A stretch of 64,000 nt of DNA from the NCBI RefSeq assembly GCF_030811595.1, contig NZ_JAUSRB010000001.1, positions 1,054,001-1,118,000 of the forward strand, given 5' to 3'. Below are positions 52,761-60,075 of this stretch, one piece after another (the first letter of the stretch is position 1; each line of letters begins with the position of its first letter). This stretch comes from Streptosporangium brasiliense. Its GTDB lineage: Bacteria > Actinomycetota > Actinomycetes > Streptosporangiales > Streptosporangiaceae. The notes below the pieces were generated by a model that was not told the DNA's origin, did not search any database, and saw only the letters and a program-made list of their open reading frames with translations. A program made the translations under genes and the position numbers.

Positions 52761-53525
52761 TCAGTCTCTCTGCAAGGGTACCGAGGTGTTCGCGTGGACG
52801 AACTCCAGGCTCCCGGTAAAGATCTGATCCGCGTCGTTGTCGAGCGTCGCGACGTGGTAGCTGTCGTTGAGCTCCACCACATTAAGATTCCCCCCGCTCA
52901 GCCTCTCACGCAGAATACGCACACTGGTCGGTTTCACCACATGGTCCTGCGGGCTGTGGAAGACCAGCACCGGCTGGGTGACCTTGCCCAGCTCCGCCTG
53001 GGTCAGCGCCCACAGCCGGGGAAGGGTGGCCGCGGCCCTGACCGGTGTGCGTGTGTAGCCTAGCTCGGTCGCCCCCTCCTTCTTGATGTCGCCCGCCACG
53101 CCCGGCACCGACGGGACCACCAGCCGCAGCAGCGGCGCCAGTCTGAGCAGCGGCACGTCGTTGGCGACCGACGGGTTGACGATCACCAGCCCCCTGATCC
53201 CCGCCCCGTGGACCTGGGCCAGCCGCAGCGCCATGCACCCGCCCAGCGACAGGCCCATCACGAAGACCTCGGAGCAGCGGCCCCGCAGGTCCGCCAGGGT
53301 CTTGTCCAGCTCGGCGTACCAGTCCTCCCAGCGGGTGCGGCTCATCTCCTGCCAGGTGGTGCCGTGGCCGGGCAGCCGGGGCAGCGCCACGGTCAGGCCC
53401 GCCGCGGCCAGGTGTTCGCCCCACGGGCGCAGCGACTGGGGCGATCCGGTGAATCCATGGCAGAGCAGGACGCCGATCTGACCACCTTTATGGTGGTACG
53501 GCTCCGCGCCGGGCATGACTGGCAT
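52761..53525 (-). CDS. Alpha/beta hydrolase (carboxylesterase/monoacylglycerol lipase-like)
   Basis: 254 residues. 'GVLLCHGFTGSPQSLRPWGEHLA' oxyanion region, 'LPRLPGHGTTWQEM', nucleophile S93 in 'GLSLGG', the acid in 'FHSPQDHVV' and histidine in 'NDSYHVATLD'. This is the pattern of bacterial Est30-like carboxylesterases and monoacylglycerol lipases. It is divergent from an acylglycerol-phosphate acyltransferase, suggesting a role in membrane lipid turnover. M4 (53516) is an alternative start. Confidence 0.9.
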   Translation of the reverse strand: MPVMPGAEPYHHKGGQIGVLLCHGFTGSPQSLRPWGEHLAAAGLTVALPRLPGHGTTWQEMSRTRWEDWYAELDKTLADLRGRCSEVFVMGLSLGGCMALRLAQVHGAGIRGLVIVNPSVANDVPLLRLAPLLRLVVPSVPGVAGDIKKEGATELGYTRTPVRAAATLPRLWALTQAELGKVTQPVLVFHSPQDHVVKPTSVRILRERLSGGNLNVVELNDSYHVATLDNDADQIFTGSLEFVHANTSVPLQRD

Positions 53526-53673
53526 CGCAGCTCCTTGTAAGGTTCGCCCGATCGTCGCACGAGTGGGGCGTATTTTGCGAGAGGTCGATTTGAGTGGTTT
53601 CGCGGTGTAGTTGGTCGGCGCCGGAGGTGCGAAGATAACTCAAGGTCCCGCCTGTCAACCGAAGGAGCCTCAC

Positions 53674-54381
53674 GTGTTCTACTGGGTGGTGAAGGCCATC
53701 CTCTGGCCCTTCCTCCATCTCGTCTTCCGTCCGTGGGCGGAGGGCGTGAAGAACGTGCCCAAGGAGGGTCCGGTAATCCTGGCGGGCAACCACCTGTCAT
53801 TCGCCGACCATTTCTTCGGGGCACTCTTCCTGCCGCGCAAGGTGATCTCTCTCGGCAAGTCCGACTACTTCACCGGCCGCGGCCTCAAGGGCGTCCTCAG
53901 CCGGGCCTTCTTCAGCGGCGTGGGCACCGTCCCGATCGACCGCTCGGGCGGCAAGGCCAGCGAGGCGGCGCTCCGCACCGGCAAGCGCATCCTCAGCGAG
54001 GGCCAGGTGCTCGCCATCTATCCCGAGGGCACCCGCTCCCACGACGGCCGCCTCTACAAGGGCAAGACCGGGGTGGCCCGGCTGGCGCTGGAGGCGCGGG
54101 TGCCGGTCGTCCCGTGGGCGATGGTCAACACCTTCGAGATGATGCCCCCCGGCCGTCCCGTGCCCAAGCTGGGCATCCGCCCGGGGGTGAGGTTCGGCAA
54201 GCCGCTCGACTTCTCCCGCTACTACGGGATGGAGGAGGACCGCCTCGTCCTGCGCGCCGTCACCGACGAGATCATGTACGCGCTGATGGAGCTGTCCGGC
54301 CAGGAATACGTCGACAAATACGCCGCGAGCGCCAAGGTCGAGGCCGCCCGCGCCGCCAAGGAAGCCGGCAGGCGCCGCTGA
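53674..54381 (+). CDS. 1-acyl-sn-glycerol-3-phosphate acyltransferase (PlsC family)
   Basis: 235 residues from GTG with GAAGGAG upstream. N-terminal hydrophobic helix, then acyltransferase motifs: NHLSFAD (H40, D45), 'GVGTVPIDRSGG', 'IYPEGTRS' and 'VVPWAMVNTFE'. It transfers an acyl chain to lysophosphatidic acid in phospholipid synthesis. The C-terminal Ala/Lys-rich helix is typical of actinobacterial members. Divergent from the hydrolase at 53525. Confidence 0.92.
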   Translation: MFYWVVKAILWPFLHLVFRPWAEGVKNVPKEGPVILAGNHLSFADHFFGALFLPRKVISLGKSDYFTGRGLKGVLSRAFFSGVGTVPIDRSGGKASEAALRTGKRILSEGQVLAIYPEGTRSHDGRLYKGKTGVARLALEARVPVVPWAMVNTFEMMPPGRPVPKLGIRPGVRFGKPLDFSRYYGMEEDRLVLRAVTDEIMYALMELSGQEYVDKYAASAKVEAARAAKEAGRRR

Positions 54382-54787
54382 CGGTCTCCGGCCCCGTCCG
54401 GCTGACGGCTCCAGGCCCGTCCGGTATTCAATCCGGTAGGCACCGTCGCACCTCGCTCAGGGCTGCTTCCGATCCGTCGGTCATTGATCGGCAGCACTCA
54501 TGGCGAATCCCCGTATTCGATGATTTCGGCGCTAATAAAATAGTTAAAGCGGATATGGGGAATAAATGGGCATTAGCAGGATTCAGGGCACTTCTGCCTG
54601 GTGGTCCGCAGACCGGCCCCGGGAATGACCGGCCGGGACGGCTCCACCCGGCCGGTAACCGCCGAACGAGGAGAATTCGGGAAGGCCGCCGTGACATCGA
54701 CGGCTCCGGCGGCGACCGCCCCGCATCCGCGGCGCCGGGACGGACCCGGGCGGAGGGCGCCGGTGAGGGGTCAGGACCGCCGCGGGA
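54382..54787. other. Intergenic region with a low-GC block
   Basis: About 400 bases between the acyltransferase and the LacI gene. Bases 54480-54600 are clearly poorer in GC than the surroundings (for example GCTAATAAAATAGTTAAAGC). Only tiny frames begin there. No gene is supported. The block may be a remnant of acquired DNA or a regulatory zone. Confidence 0.5.
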
Positions 54788-55801
54788 TCAGCGGGTCGAC
54801 TCGCGGACGACCAGCTCCGGCTGGAACATGATCTGCTGGTGCGCGTGGGACTCCGGGTTGTCGCACTCGTCGAGCAGTAGCTCGGTGGCGGCCCGGCCCA
54901 GCCGGTGGGTCGGCTGCCGGATCGAGCTGAGCGAGACCGCCGAGGCCGAGGCGAAGTCGATGTCGTCGTAGCCGATGAGCGCGACGTCCTCGGGCACCCG
55001 GACGCCCGCCTGGAGCAGCCCGCGCAGCATGCCGAGGGCCAGCAGGTCGTTGGCGCAGAACACGGCGTCCGGCAGCCGCCTCTCGGAGATCATCTTCTCG
55101 GCCACCGCCTGACCCGCCCTGGCGTTCATCGCGTCCGTCTCGATCTCCACCAGCGCCTCTCCCGGGTCGCGGCCCGCCGCCGCCAGCGCCCGCTCGGCCC
55201 CGGTCCGCCGGTCGAGGCACTGGCGGATCGTGAGCGGCCCGGTGACGTAGGTGATCCGCCCGGCCCCGCCGCCCAACAGGTGGGAGACCGCCAGGGCGCC
55301 GCCGGTGACGTCGTTGACCGCGACGGAGCACTGGTCGGCCCGCTCGGCGGGGTGGTCCACCAGCACCACGCTGATGCCGTGCTCCCTGAGCCGGTCGAGC
55401 CCGGCGAGGTTGGCCCCCGCCGGGGTGATGAGCACCCCCCGGACCCGCTGCTCGGCGAAGACCAGCAGGTTGCGCTCCTCCTTGAGCCGGTCGCCCGAGG
55501 AGTTGCCCAGGATCACCGCGTATCCGCGCTCGCTGGCCCCCTCCTCCACGCCCGCCGCCACGTCGGTGAAGAACGGGTTGCCGATGTCGATGACCGACAG
55601 GCCGATGGTGCGGCTGTGCCCGGCCCGCAGGCTGGAGGCCGAACCGTGGCGGACGAACGCGAGCTCGCGGATGGCCCCCTCCACCCGCACGCGCGTGGAT
55701 TCGGCGACCTTCTCGGGCCGGTTGAGCACGTTGGACACCGTGCCGGGGGAGACGCCGGCACGTGCCGCGACATCCTTGATGCTCACCGAACTCATGGGCA
55801 T
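54788..55801 (-). CDS. LacI family transcriptional regulator
   Basis: 337 residues. HTH at the N-terminus 'VSIKDVAARAGVSPGTVSNVLNRPEKV' with hinge helix, then a periplasmic-binding-protein-like sugar domain 'TIGLSVIDIGNPFFTDVAAGVEEGA' to 'VALIGYDDIDFASASAVSLSSIRQPT'. Probably binds a plant-sugar-derived ligand. It lies 33 bases downstream of an acetylxylan esterase gene on the same strand. ATTAAAACGT overlaps its start region and recurs upstream of the esterase, pointing to autoregulation and control of the esterase. M3 (55795) is an alternative start. Confidence 0.92.
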   Translation of the reverse strand: MPMSSVSIKDVAARAGVSPGTVSNVLNRPEKVAESTRVRVEGAIRELAFVRHGSASSLRAGHSRTIGLSVIDIGNPFFTDVAAGVEEGASERGYAVILGNSSGDRLKEERNLLVFAEQRVRGVLITPAGANLAGLDRLREHGISVVLVDHPAERADQCSVAVNDVTGGALAVSHLLGGGAGRITYVTGPLTIRQCLDRRTGAERALAAAGRDPGEALVEIETDAMNARAGQAVAEKMISERRLPDAVFCANDLLALGMLRGLLQAGVRVPEDVALIGYDDIDFASASAVSLSSIRQPTHRLGRAATELLLDECDNPESHAHQQIMFQPELVVRESTR

Positions 55802-55803
55802 TG

Positions 55804-55817
55804 ATTAAAACGTAACA
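55804..55817. promoter_or_regulatory. Candidate LacI operator 1 (ATTAAAACGT)
   Basis: ATTAAAACGTAAC lies immediately upstream of the LacI start codon. The 10-mer ATTAAAACGT is identical to that at 57128-57137. It is a half-symmetric version of a LacI-type AAAACGTTTT site. Confidence 0.5.
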
Positions 55818-55833
55818 AACCTCGGTGCGCCAA

Positions 55834-56871
55834 TCATGGCGTCAGCGCTCCGGAGGGCTCGGCCGCGGTTTCCGTCCGGGGGGCCGCGCCGGTGACGGGC
55901 GACAGGCCGGCCAGCAGGTCGCGCGCGGCCTTGAGGTGCTCGGCCACCTGGGCGGATTCGCCGCCCTCGTGGGCGTTGAAGTGCCACACGCGGATGTCCT
56001 TGGGACCCGCGTGGTGGTTGTAGGCGGCGAAGACGGTGGAGGCGGGGGTGACGCCGTCGCGCAGGCCCACCGAGAAGAGGGCGGGGGTGGTGTTGCGGGC
56101 GGCGAAGTTCATGCCGTCGAAGTGGTCGAGAGTGGCGAAGACCTGGTCGAGGCGGTGCCGGTGGTTCTTGAGGAAGCGGCCGATCTCGGCGTAGGGCTCC
56201 TCGTCGGTGATCTCGGCGGCGCGGCGGATGTGGGACATGAACGGCACGTCGATGAAGGCGAACAGCAGGTCCGGGACCAGGGCGCTGACGGCCATCGCCA
56301 GGGCGCCGCCCTGGCTGCTGCCCGAGACCACGACGCGGGAGGGGTCCACCAGCGGGTGGGCGCGGGCAGCCTCGACGGCGCGGACGCCGTCGGCGTACAG
56401 GCGGCGGTAGTAGTAGTCGTCGGGGTCGAGCACGCCCTGGGTGAGCTTGCCGTGGACCTGGCCCCAGGTGCCGCCGACCGGGTCGGCGGTCTCGCCCGCG
56501 CGCCAGCCGCCGCCCTGCCCCCGGGAGTCCATCACGAGGACCGCCCACCCGGCCACCGGCCAGGTCAGCCAGTCGTGCGGCATGCCCCGGCCGCCGTTGT
56601 AGCCGATGTACTGCACCACGCACGGCAGCGGCCCCTCGGCCGCGGCGGGGACCAGCAGCCAGCCCCGGATCTCGTGTCCGCCGAAGCCCGCGTAGCGGAC
56701 GTCGAAGCAGCGCACCAGCGCCAGGTCCGTCTCCACCTCGGTGAAGACGGGGGCCAGGTCATGCAGCCGCGTCTCGGCCAGGGTCCGCTCCCAGAAGGCG
56801 TCGAACCCGGCGGGTTCCCGGAGCTCGGGGCGGTAGTTCCTGAGCTGCTCGAGGGGCATGTCGACGAACAA
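55834..56871 (-). CDS. Acetylxylan esterase / cephalosporin-C deacetylase (CE7)
   Basis: 345 residues from TTG with GGGAG upstream; the ATG four codons later has no ribosome-binding site at a suitable distance. Start 'FVDMPLEQLRNYRPE' is typical for CE7 (AXE1) enzymes. Catalytic triad S186 (SGSSQGG), D272 (GLRDGVTP) and H301 (NAHEGG). It removes acetyl groups from acetylated xylo-oligosaccharides. There is no signal peptide, so it probably acts on imported oligosaccharides. The downstream LacI gene suggests sugar-induced expression. Confidence 0.92.
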   Translation of the reverse strand: MFVDMPLEQLRNYRPELREPAGFDAFWERTLAETRLHDLAPVFTEVETDLALVRCFDVRYAGFGGHEIRGWLLVPAAAEGPLPCVVQYIGYNGGRGMPHDWLTWPVAGWAVLVMDSRGQGGGWRAGETADPVGGTWGQVHGKLTQGVLDPDDYYYRRLYADGVRAVEAARAHPLVDPSRVVVSGSSQGGALAMAVSALVPDLLFAFIDVPFMSHIRRAAEITDEEPYAEIGRFLKNHRHRLDQVFATLDHFDGMNFAARNTTPALFSVGLRDGVTPASTVFAAYNHHAGPKDIRVWHFNAHEGGESAQVAEHLKAARDLLAGLSPVTGAAPRTETAAEPSGALTP

Positions 56872-57189
56872 GAAATCTCCCGACTGTGAGTCGTTCCTCG
56901 GTGGGGGCCGAGATGGGTTCGACGGCGTCCGGCGGCCCCGGCGGGCGGTGCGCGACACCATTGGTAATTGTGTCCACTTCTGGGGTGATAAGCCAGGGTC
57001 GTCCGACGGTGCCCCGCCGTGGCCGATGGTGCCCCACCGTGGCCGGCGGGGCACCATCGCGGAGTTTCGGGCGGCCGCACCCGGGTGTTGACAGCGGCGC
57101 GTCCCGCGTAGCTTCGCCGGCGGTTTTATTAAAACGTTTTTACCGGGCCGGACTTTCAGGCGGCGGATGGCTCCGCCGGGGCCGGGCTC
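56872..57189. promoter_or_regulatory. Upstream region of the esterase: hairpin and LacI-like operator
   Basis: The 318-base gap contains two direct copies of GA(C/T)GGTGCCCC(G/A)CCGTGGCC (about 57003-57041). The second forms a perfect 11-bp inverted repeat with GGGGCACCATC (GATGGTGCCCC near 57023 to 57056), a potential leader hairpin. Further upstream relative to the esterase, ATTAAAACGTTTTT (57128-57141) has the palindromic core AAAACGTTTT and matches the site before the LacI gene. No gene is seen. Confidence 0.6.
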
Positions 57190-58062
57190 TCAGGCGGTGG
57201 GCGGCTCCGCCAGATGGGCGCGGATCTGGCGGATGTGCTCGGGGGTGGTGCGGCAGCAGCCGCCGACGAAGGCGGAGCCCGCGGCGTGCCACCCGGCCGC
57301 CGCCGCGCCGAACTCCACCGGATCGGCCAGCCCCAGCCAGCGGCGGTCCACGGCGTCCCACGTCTCGCCGGAGTTGGGGTAGACCATCACCGGCTTGCCC
57401 TCGATCCGGCCGATGAGGCTGGGGATGTGGCGCGGGGCCGTGCAGTTGACACCGACGGCGATCACCTGCCGGTCGCCGGCGAACAGCGCGGCGGCTTCCT
57501 TGAGCGGGGTGCCGTCGCTGATGTGCTCGCCGTCGCGGCAGGAGAAGCTCACCCAGGCCCGGGTCCCGGGCGTCTCGGCCAGCAGCCGGGCCAGCGCTCT
57601 GGCCTCGGCGTAGGACGGGATGGTCTCGCAGGCCAGCAGGTCGGCCCCGCTGCCGGCCAGGATGTGCCAGCGGTCGCGGTGCCAGTCGGCGAGGCCGTCC
57701 TCGTCGAGGTCGTAGTCGCCGGTGTATTCGGCGCCGTTGGCCAGATAGGCCCCGTAGGGTCCGACGCTGGCGGCCACCGTGCCGGTGCCGTGGGAGTCCC
57801 TGGCCTCGGCGGCCAGCCGTACCGACAGCAGGATCAGCTCCTCGGCCTCGGCCGCGCTCAGCCCTCGGCGCATGAACGCCGGGATGCTCGCCTGATAACT
57901 CGCGGTGGTCGCCACCTCGGCTCCGGCGGCGAAGTAGTCGAGATGCGCCTGCCTGATCACCGAGGGGTTCTCCATCAGGAGCTTGGCCGACCAGAGCTCG
58001 TCCCGCAGGTCGGCGCCGAGCGCCTCCAGATGTGTGGCCAGTCCGCCGTCCAGAATTACCAT
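57190..58062 (-). CDS. mmuM: Homocysteine S-methyltransferase
   Basis: 290 residues. 'ILDGGLATHLEALGADL' start, zinc cysteines C207 (GVNCTAP) and C269/C270 (GGCCRTTPEHI), and 'TTASYQAS'. It methylates homocysteine with S-methylmethionine or SAM to give methionine. Length is as expected for the cobalamin-independent MmuM family. TAAAGT (58069-58074, minus strand) is exactly six bases before the ATG, with no Shine-Dalgarno, so a leaderless message is likely. Confidence 0.92.
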   Translation of the reverse strand: MVILDGGLATHLEALGADLRDELWSAKLLMENPSVIRQAHLDYFAAGAEVATTASYQASIPAFMRRGLSAAEAEELILLSVRLAAEARDSHGTGTVAASVGPYGAYLANGAEYTGDYDLDEDGLADWHRDRWHILAGSGADLLACETIPSYAEARALARLLAETPGTRAWVSFSCRDGEHISDGTPLKEAAALFAGDRQVIAVGVNCTAPRHIPSLIGRIEGKPVMVYPNSGETWDAVDRRWLGLADPVEFGAAAAGWHAAGSAFVGGCCRTTPEHIRQIRAHLAEPPTA

Positions 58063-58371
58063 TTCGCTACTTTATGTCACTTCTGTCGGCGTGCCGGCTC
58101 GCCGGCGATCTCCACGGGGTCCCGCGGCGCGGGCCCCGCGCCCCCGCGCCACCGTGGCCCCGGCCGCGCAGGCCGCAGCGACGGCCCTCGCGGCCGGGGT
58201 GGGGCGCCGGCCCCGGCCGGGGACCGGCCGATCCGCGGCGTCCGGGAGCCCGGCGCCGTGTCCGGACACCCGGCCCGCCGCCCCGGCCGCCGCCCAGGCC
58301 GGGGGACCGGCCGGGGACCGGCCGGGGACCGGCCGGGGCGGGCACCGGGCCGGGCCAGGCCGGGCGGGGAC
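58063..58371. other. GC-rich gap with GGGGACCGGCC repeats
   Basis: About 310 bases without a gene between mmuM and the DUF885 gene. GGGGACCGGCC occurs three times in direct tandem near 58305-58340, with an earlier copy near 58220. The first bases hold the putative mmuM promoter. Confidence 0.55.
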
Positions 58372-60003
58372 TCAGCCGATCCGGCGCAGCGCCTCGGCCA
58401 GGCCGGACAGACCCACCGGGCCGAGCTCCAGAGCCGAGGTGTGCCAGCGGCGCAGGTCGAAGTCCGCGCCCAGGCGCTGCCTGGCCTCCTCGCGGGCGGC
58501 CAGCCAGGCGCGCTCGCCCAGCTTGTAGGAGGGCGCCTGGCCCGGCCAGCCGAAGTAGCGGACCACCTCGGCGTGGACCCGGTGCGGCTCGCACCGGCCC
58601 TGGTCGCGCAGCACCTCGCAGGCCCGCTCGAAGGTCCACTTCGAGCCGTCGGGGAGCGGCAGGTCCAGGTGGACGCCTATGTCGATGACCACGCGGGCGG
58701 CCCGCAGCGCCGACGCGCCGAGCATGCCCAGCCGGGTGCCCGGCTCGGTGAACCAGCCCAGCTCGTCGGCCAGCCGCTCGGCGTAGAGCGCCCAGCCCTC
58801 GCCGTGCCCGCTCACCCAGGAGTTCCTGCCGAAGCGCGACAGGCTGTCCCCGGCCACGCGGGTGGCCCCGAGCTGGAGGTGGTGGCCGGGCACGCCCTCG
58901 TGGAAGACCGTGGTCAGCTCGCTCCAGGTCTCGAACCGGCCCCGGTCACCGCCCACCGGCCACCAGGTGCGGCCCGGCCGCGACAGGTCCTCGCTGGGCG
59001 AGGTGTAGTAGGCCGCGCCCGAGGTCGAGCCCAGGGCCAGGGTGACGTCCACCCGGCGCAGCGGTTCGGCGATGTCGAAGTGGGTGCCGTGCAACTGCTC
59101 GACCGCCTGGTCGTGCCGCTCCTGCAGCCAGCCCCGGTAGGCGTCCAGGCCGTCGACGTACTGCGTCTCGTTGAGGATCGTGGTCGCCTCCTCCACCGAG
59201 GCGCCCGGCCGCACCCGCTGCGCCTCGGCCGACAGCTCGGCCTCGATGCGCGACAGCTCGGCCCAGCCCCACTCGTAGGCCTCCACCAGGTCGATGTCGG
59301 CGCCCAGGTTGAGCCGGGCGCCCACCGCGTAGCGCTCGGCGCCCACCGGGTCGTCCTCCGCCGCGCGGGGGGCGTATTCCTCCCGCAGGTAGCGGGTGGC
59401 CTCGGCGTAGGCGGCGTGCGCGGCCGCCGCGCCCCGCTCCAGCTCCTCCCGGACCGGGCCGTCGCCGTAGCTCGTCACGAACGCCTGGTGCGTGCCGTCG
59501 CTCGCGAAGAGCTCGGTCTGCACGGCCAGCTCCAGCGCCTGGCGGCGGGCCGCCGACATGCCCTGGGCGAGGCCGGCCGCCAGGCTCGCCCGCCAGCCGT
59601 CCAGCATCTCGGGGACGGCCGCGAGCCGGGCCGCCACGTTACGCCACTCGTCGTCGCTGCCGTGCGGCAGCAGGTCCACGCTGTCGCGCAGGTCGGTGAT
59701 CAATCCGAACGGGGCCTGCACCGCGCGGAACGGCTCGCCGATCTCGTACCAGGCGAGCTCGGCCTCAAGGCGCTCCCGCAGGTGCGCCGCGGCCCGCACA
59801 TCCGCCTCGCCCTGCGGGCGCAGGGGAGTGAGCCTGCCCAGCGTCTCGCTGATCAGGGCGGCCCGGGCGGCGATGCCGTCCGGGCCGTAGTCGGTGGCCG
59901 GGGCGAATTCGACGTCGATGCCGCTCGCCCCGGCGCCGACCGGGTCGAGCGCCGCCGAACGGGTGACATATTCATCGCAAAGGGCGAAGATCGGGCTGGT
60001 CAT
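58372..60003 (-). CDS. DUF885 family protein (peptidase-like, HEXXH-type)
   Basis: 543 residues, all-helical, of the DUF885 family. The putative metal motif 'FHEGVPGHHLQLG' (H368, E369, H374, H375) and 'GHGEGWALYAERLADELG' with E402 are complete. The family is related to M32/M3-like metallopeptidases; activity on most members is unproven. The C-terminal 'PGQAPSYKLGERAWLAAREEAR' block is also conserved. TAAAGT (60010-60015) is six bases upstream of the ATG with GTGACT 17 bases further, a good leaderless promoter. Confidence 0.9.
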   Translation of the reverse strand: MTSPIFALCDEYVTRSAALDPVGAGASGIDVEFAPATDYGPDGIAARAALISETLGRLTPLRPQGEADVRAAAHLRERLEAELAWYEIGEPFRAVQAPFGLITDLRDSVDLLPHGSDDEWRNVAARLAAVPEMLDGWRASLAAGLAQGMSAARRQALELAVQTELFASDGTHQAFVTSYGDGPVREELERGAAAAHAAYAEATRYLREEYAPRAAEDDPVGAERYAVGARLNLGADIDLVEAYEWGWAELSRIEAELSAEAQRVRPGASVEEATTILNETQYVDGLDAYRGWLQERHDQAVEQLHGTHFDIAEPLRRVDVTLALGSTSGAAYYTSPSEDLSRPGRTWWPVGGDRGRFETWSELTTVFHEGVPGHHLQLGATRVAGDSLSRFGRNSWVSGHGEGWALYAERLADELGWFTEPGTRLGMLGASALRAARVVIDIGVHLDLPLPDGSKWTFERACEVLRDQGRCEPHRVHAEVVRYFGWPGQAPSYKLGERAWLAAREEARQRLGADFDLRRWHTSALELGPVGLSGLAEALRRIG

Positions 60004-60038
60004 CCCGGCACTTTAGCCGACCTGACCTGGGGAGTCAC
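60004..60038 (-). promoter_or_regulatory. Promoter of the DUF885 gene
   Basis: On the minus strand, GTGACT (60033-60038) and TAAAGT (60010-60015) are 17 bases apart, and TAAAGT is six bases before the ATG. This fits a housekeeping promoter that starts transcription at the start codon. Confidence 0.55.
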
Positions 60039-60075
60039 TGGATGATCGACACGATTTGACGACTTCGGTCACGGT

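Noticed and set aside
54428-54971. Frames across the low-GC block before the LacI gene
   Set aside because: No ribosome-binding site, frames pass into antisense of the LacI gene, and the residue pattern is not protein-like.
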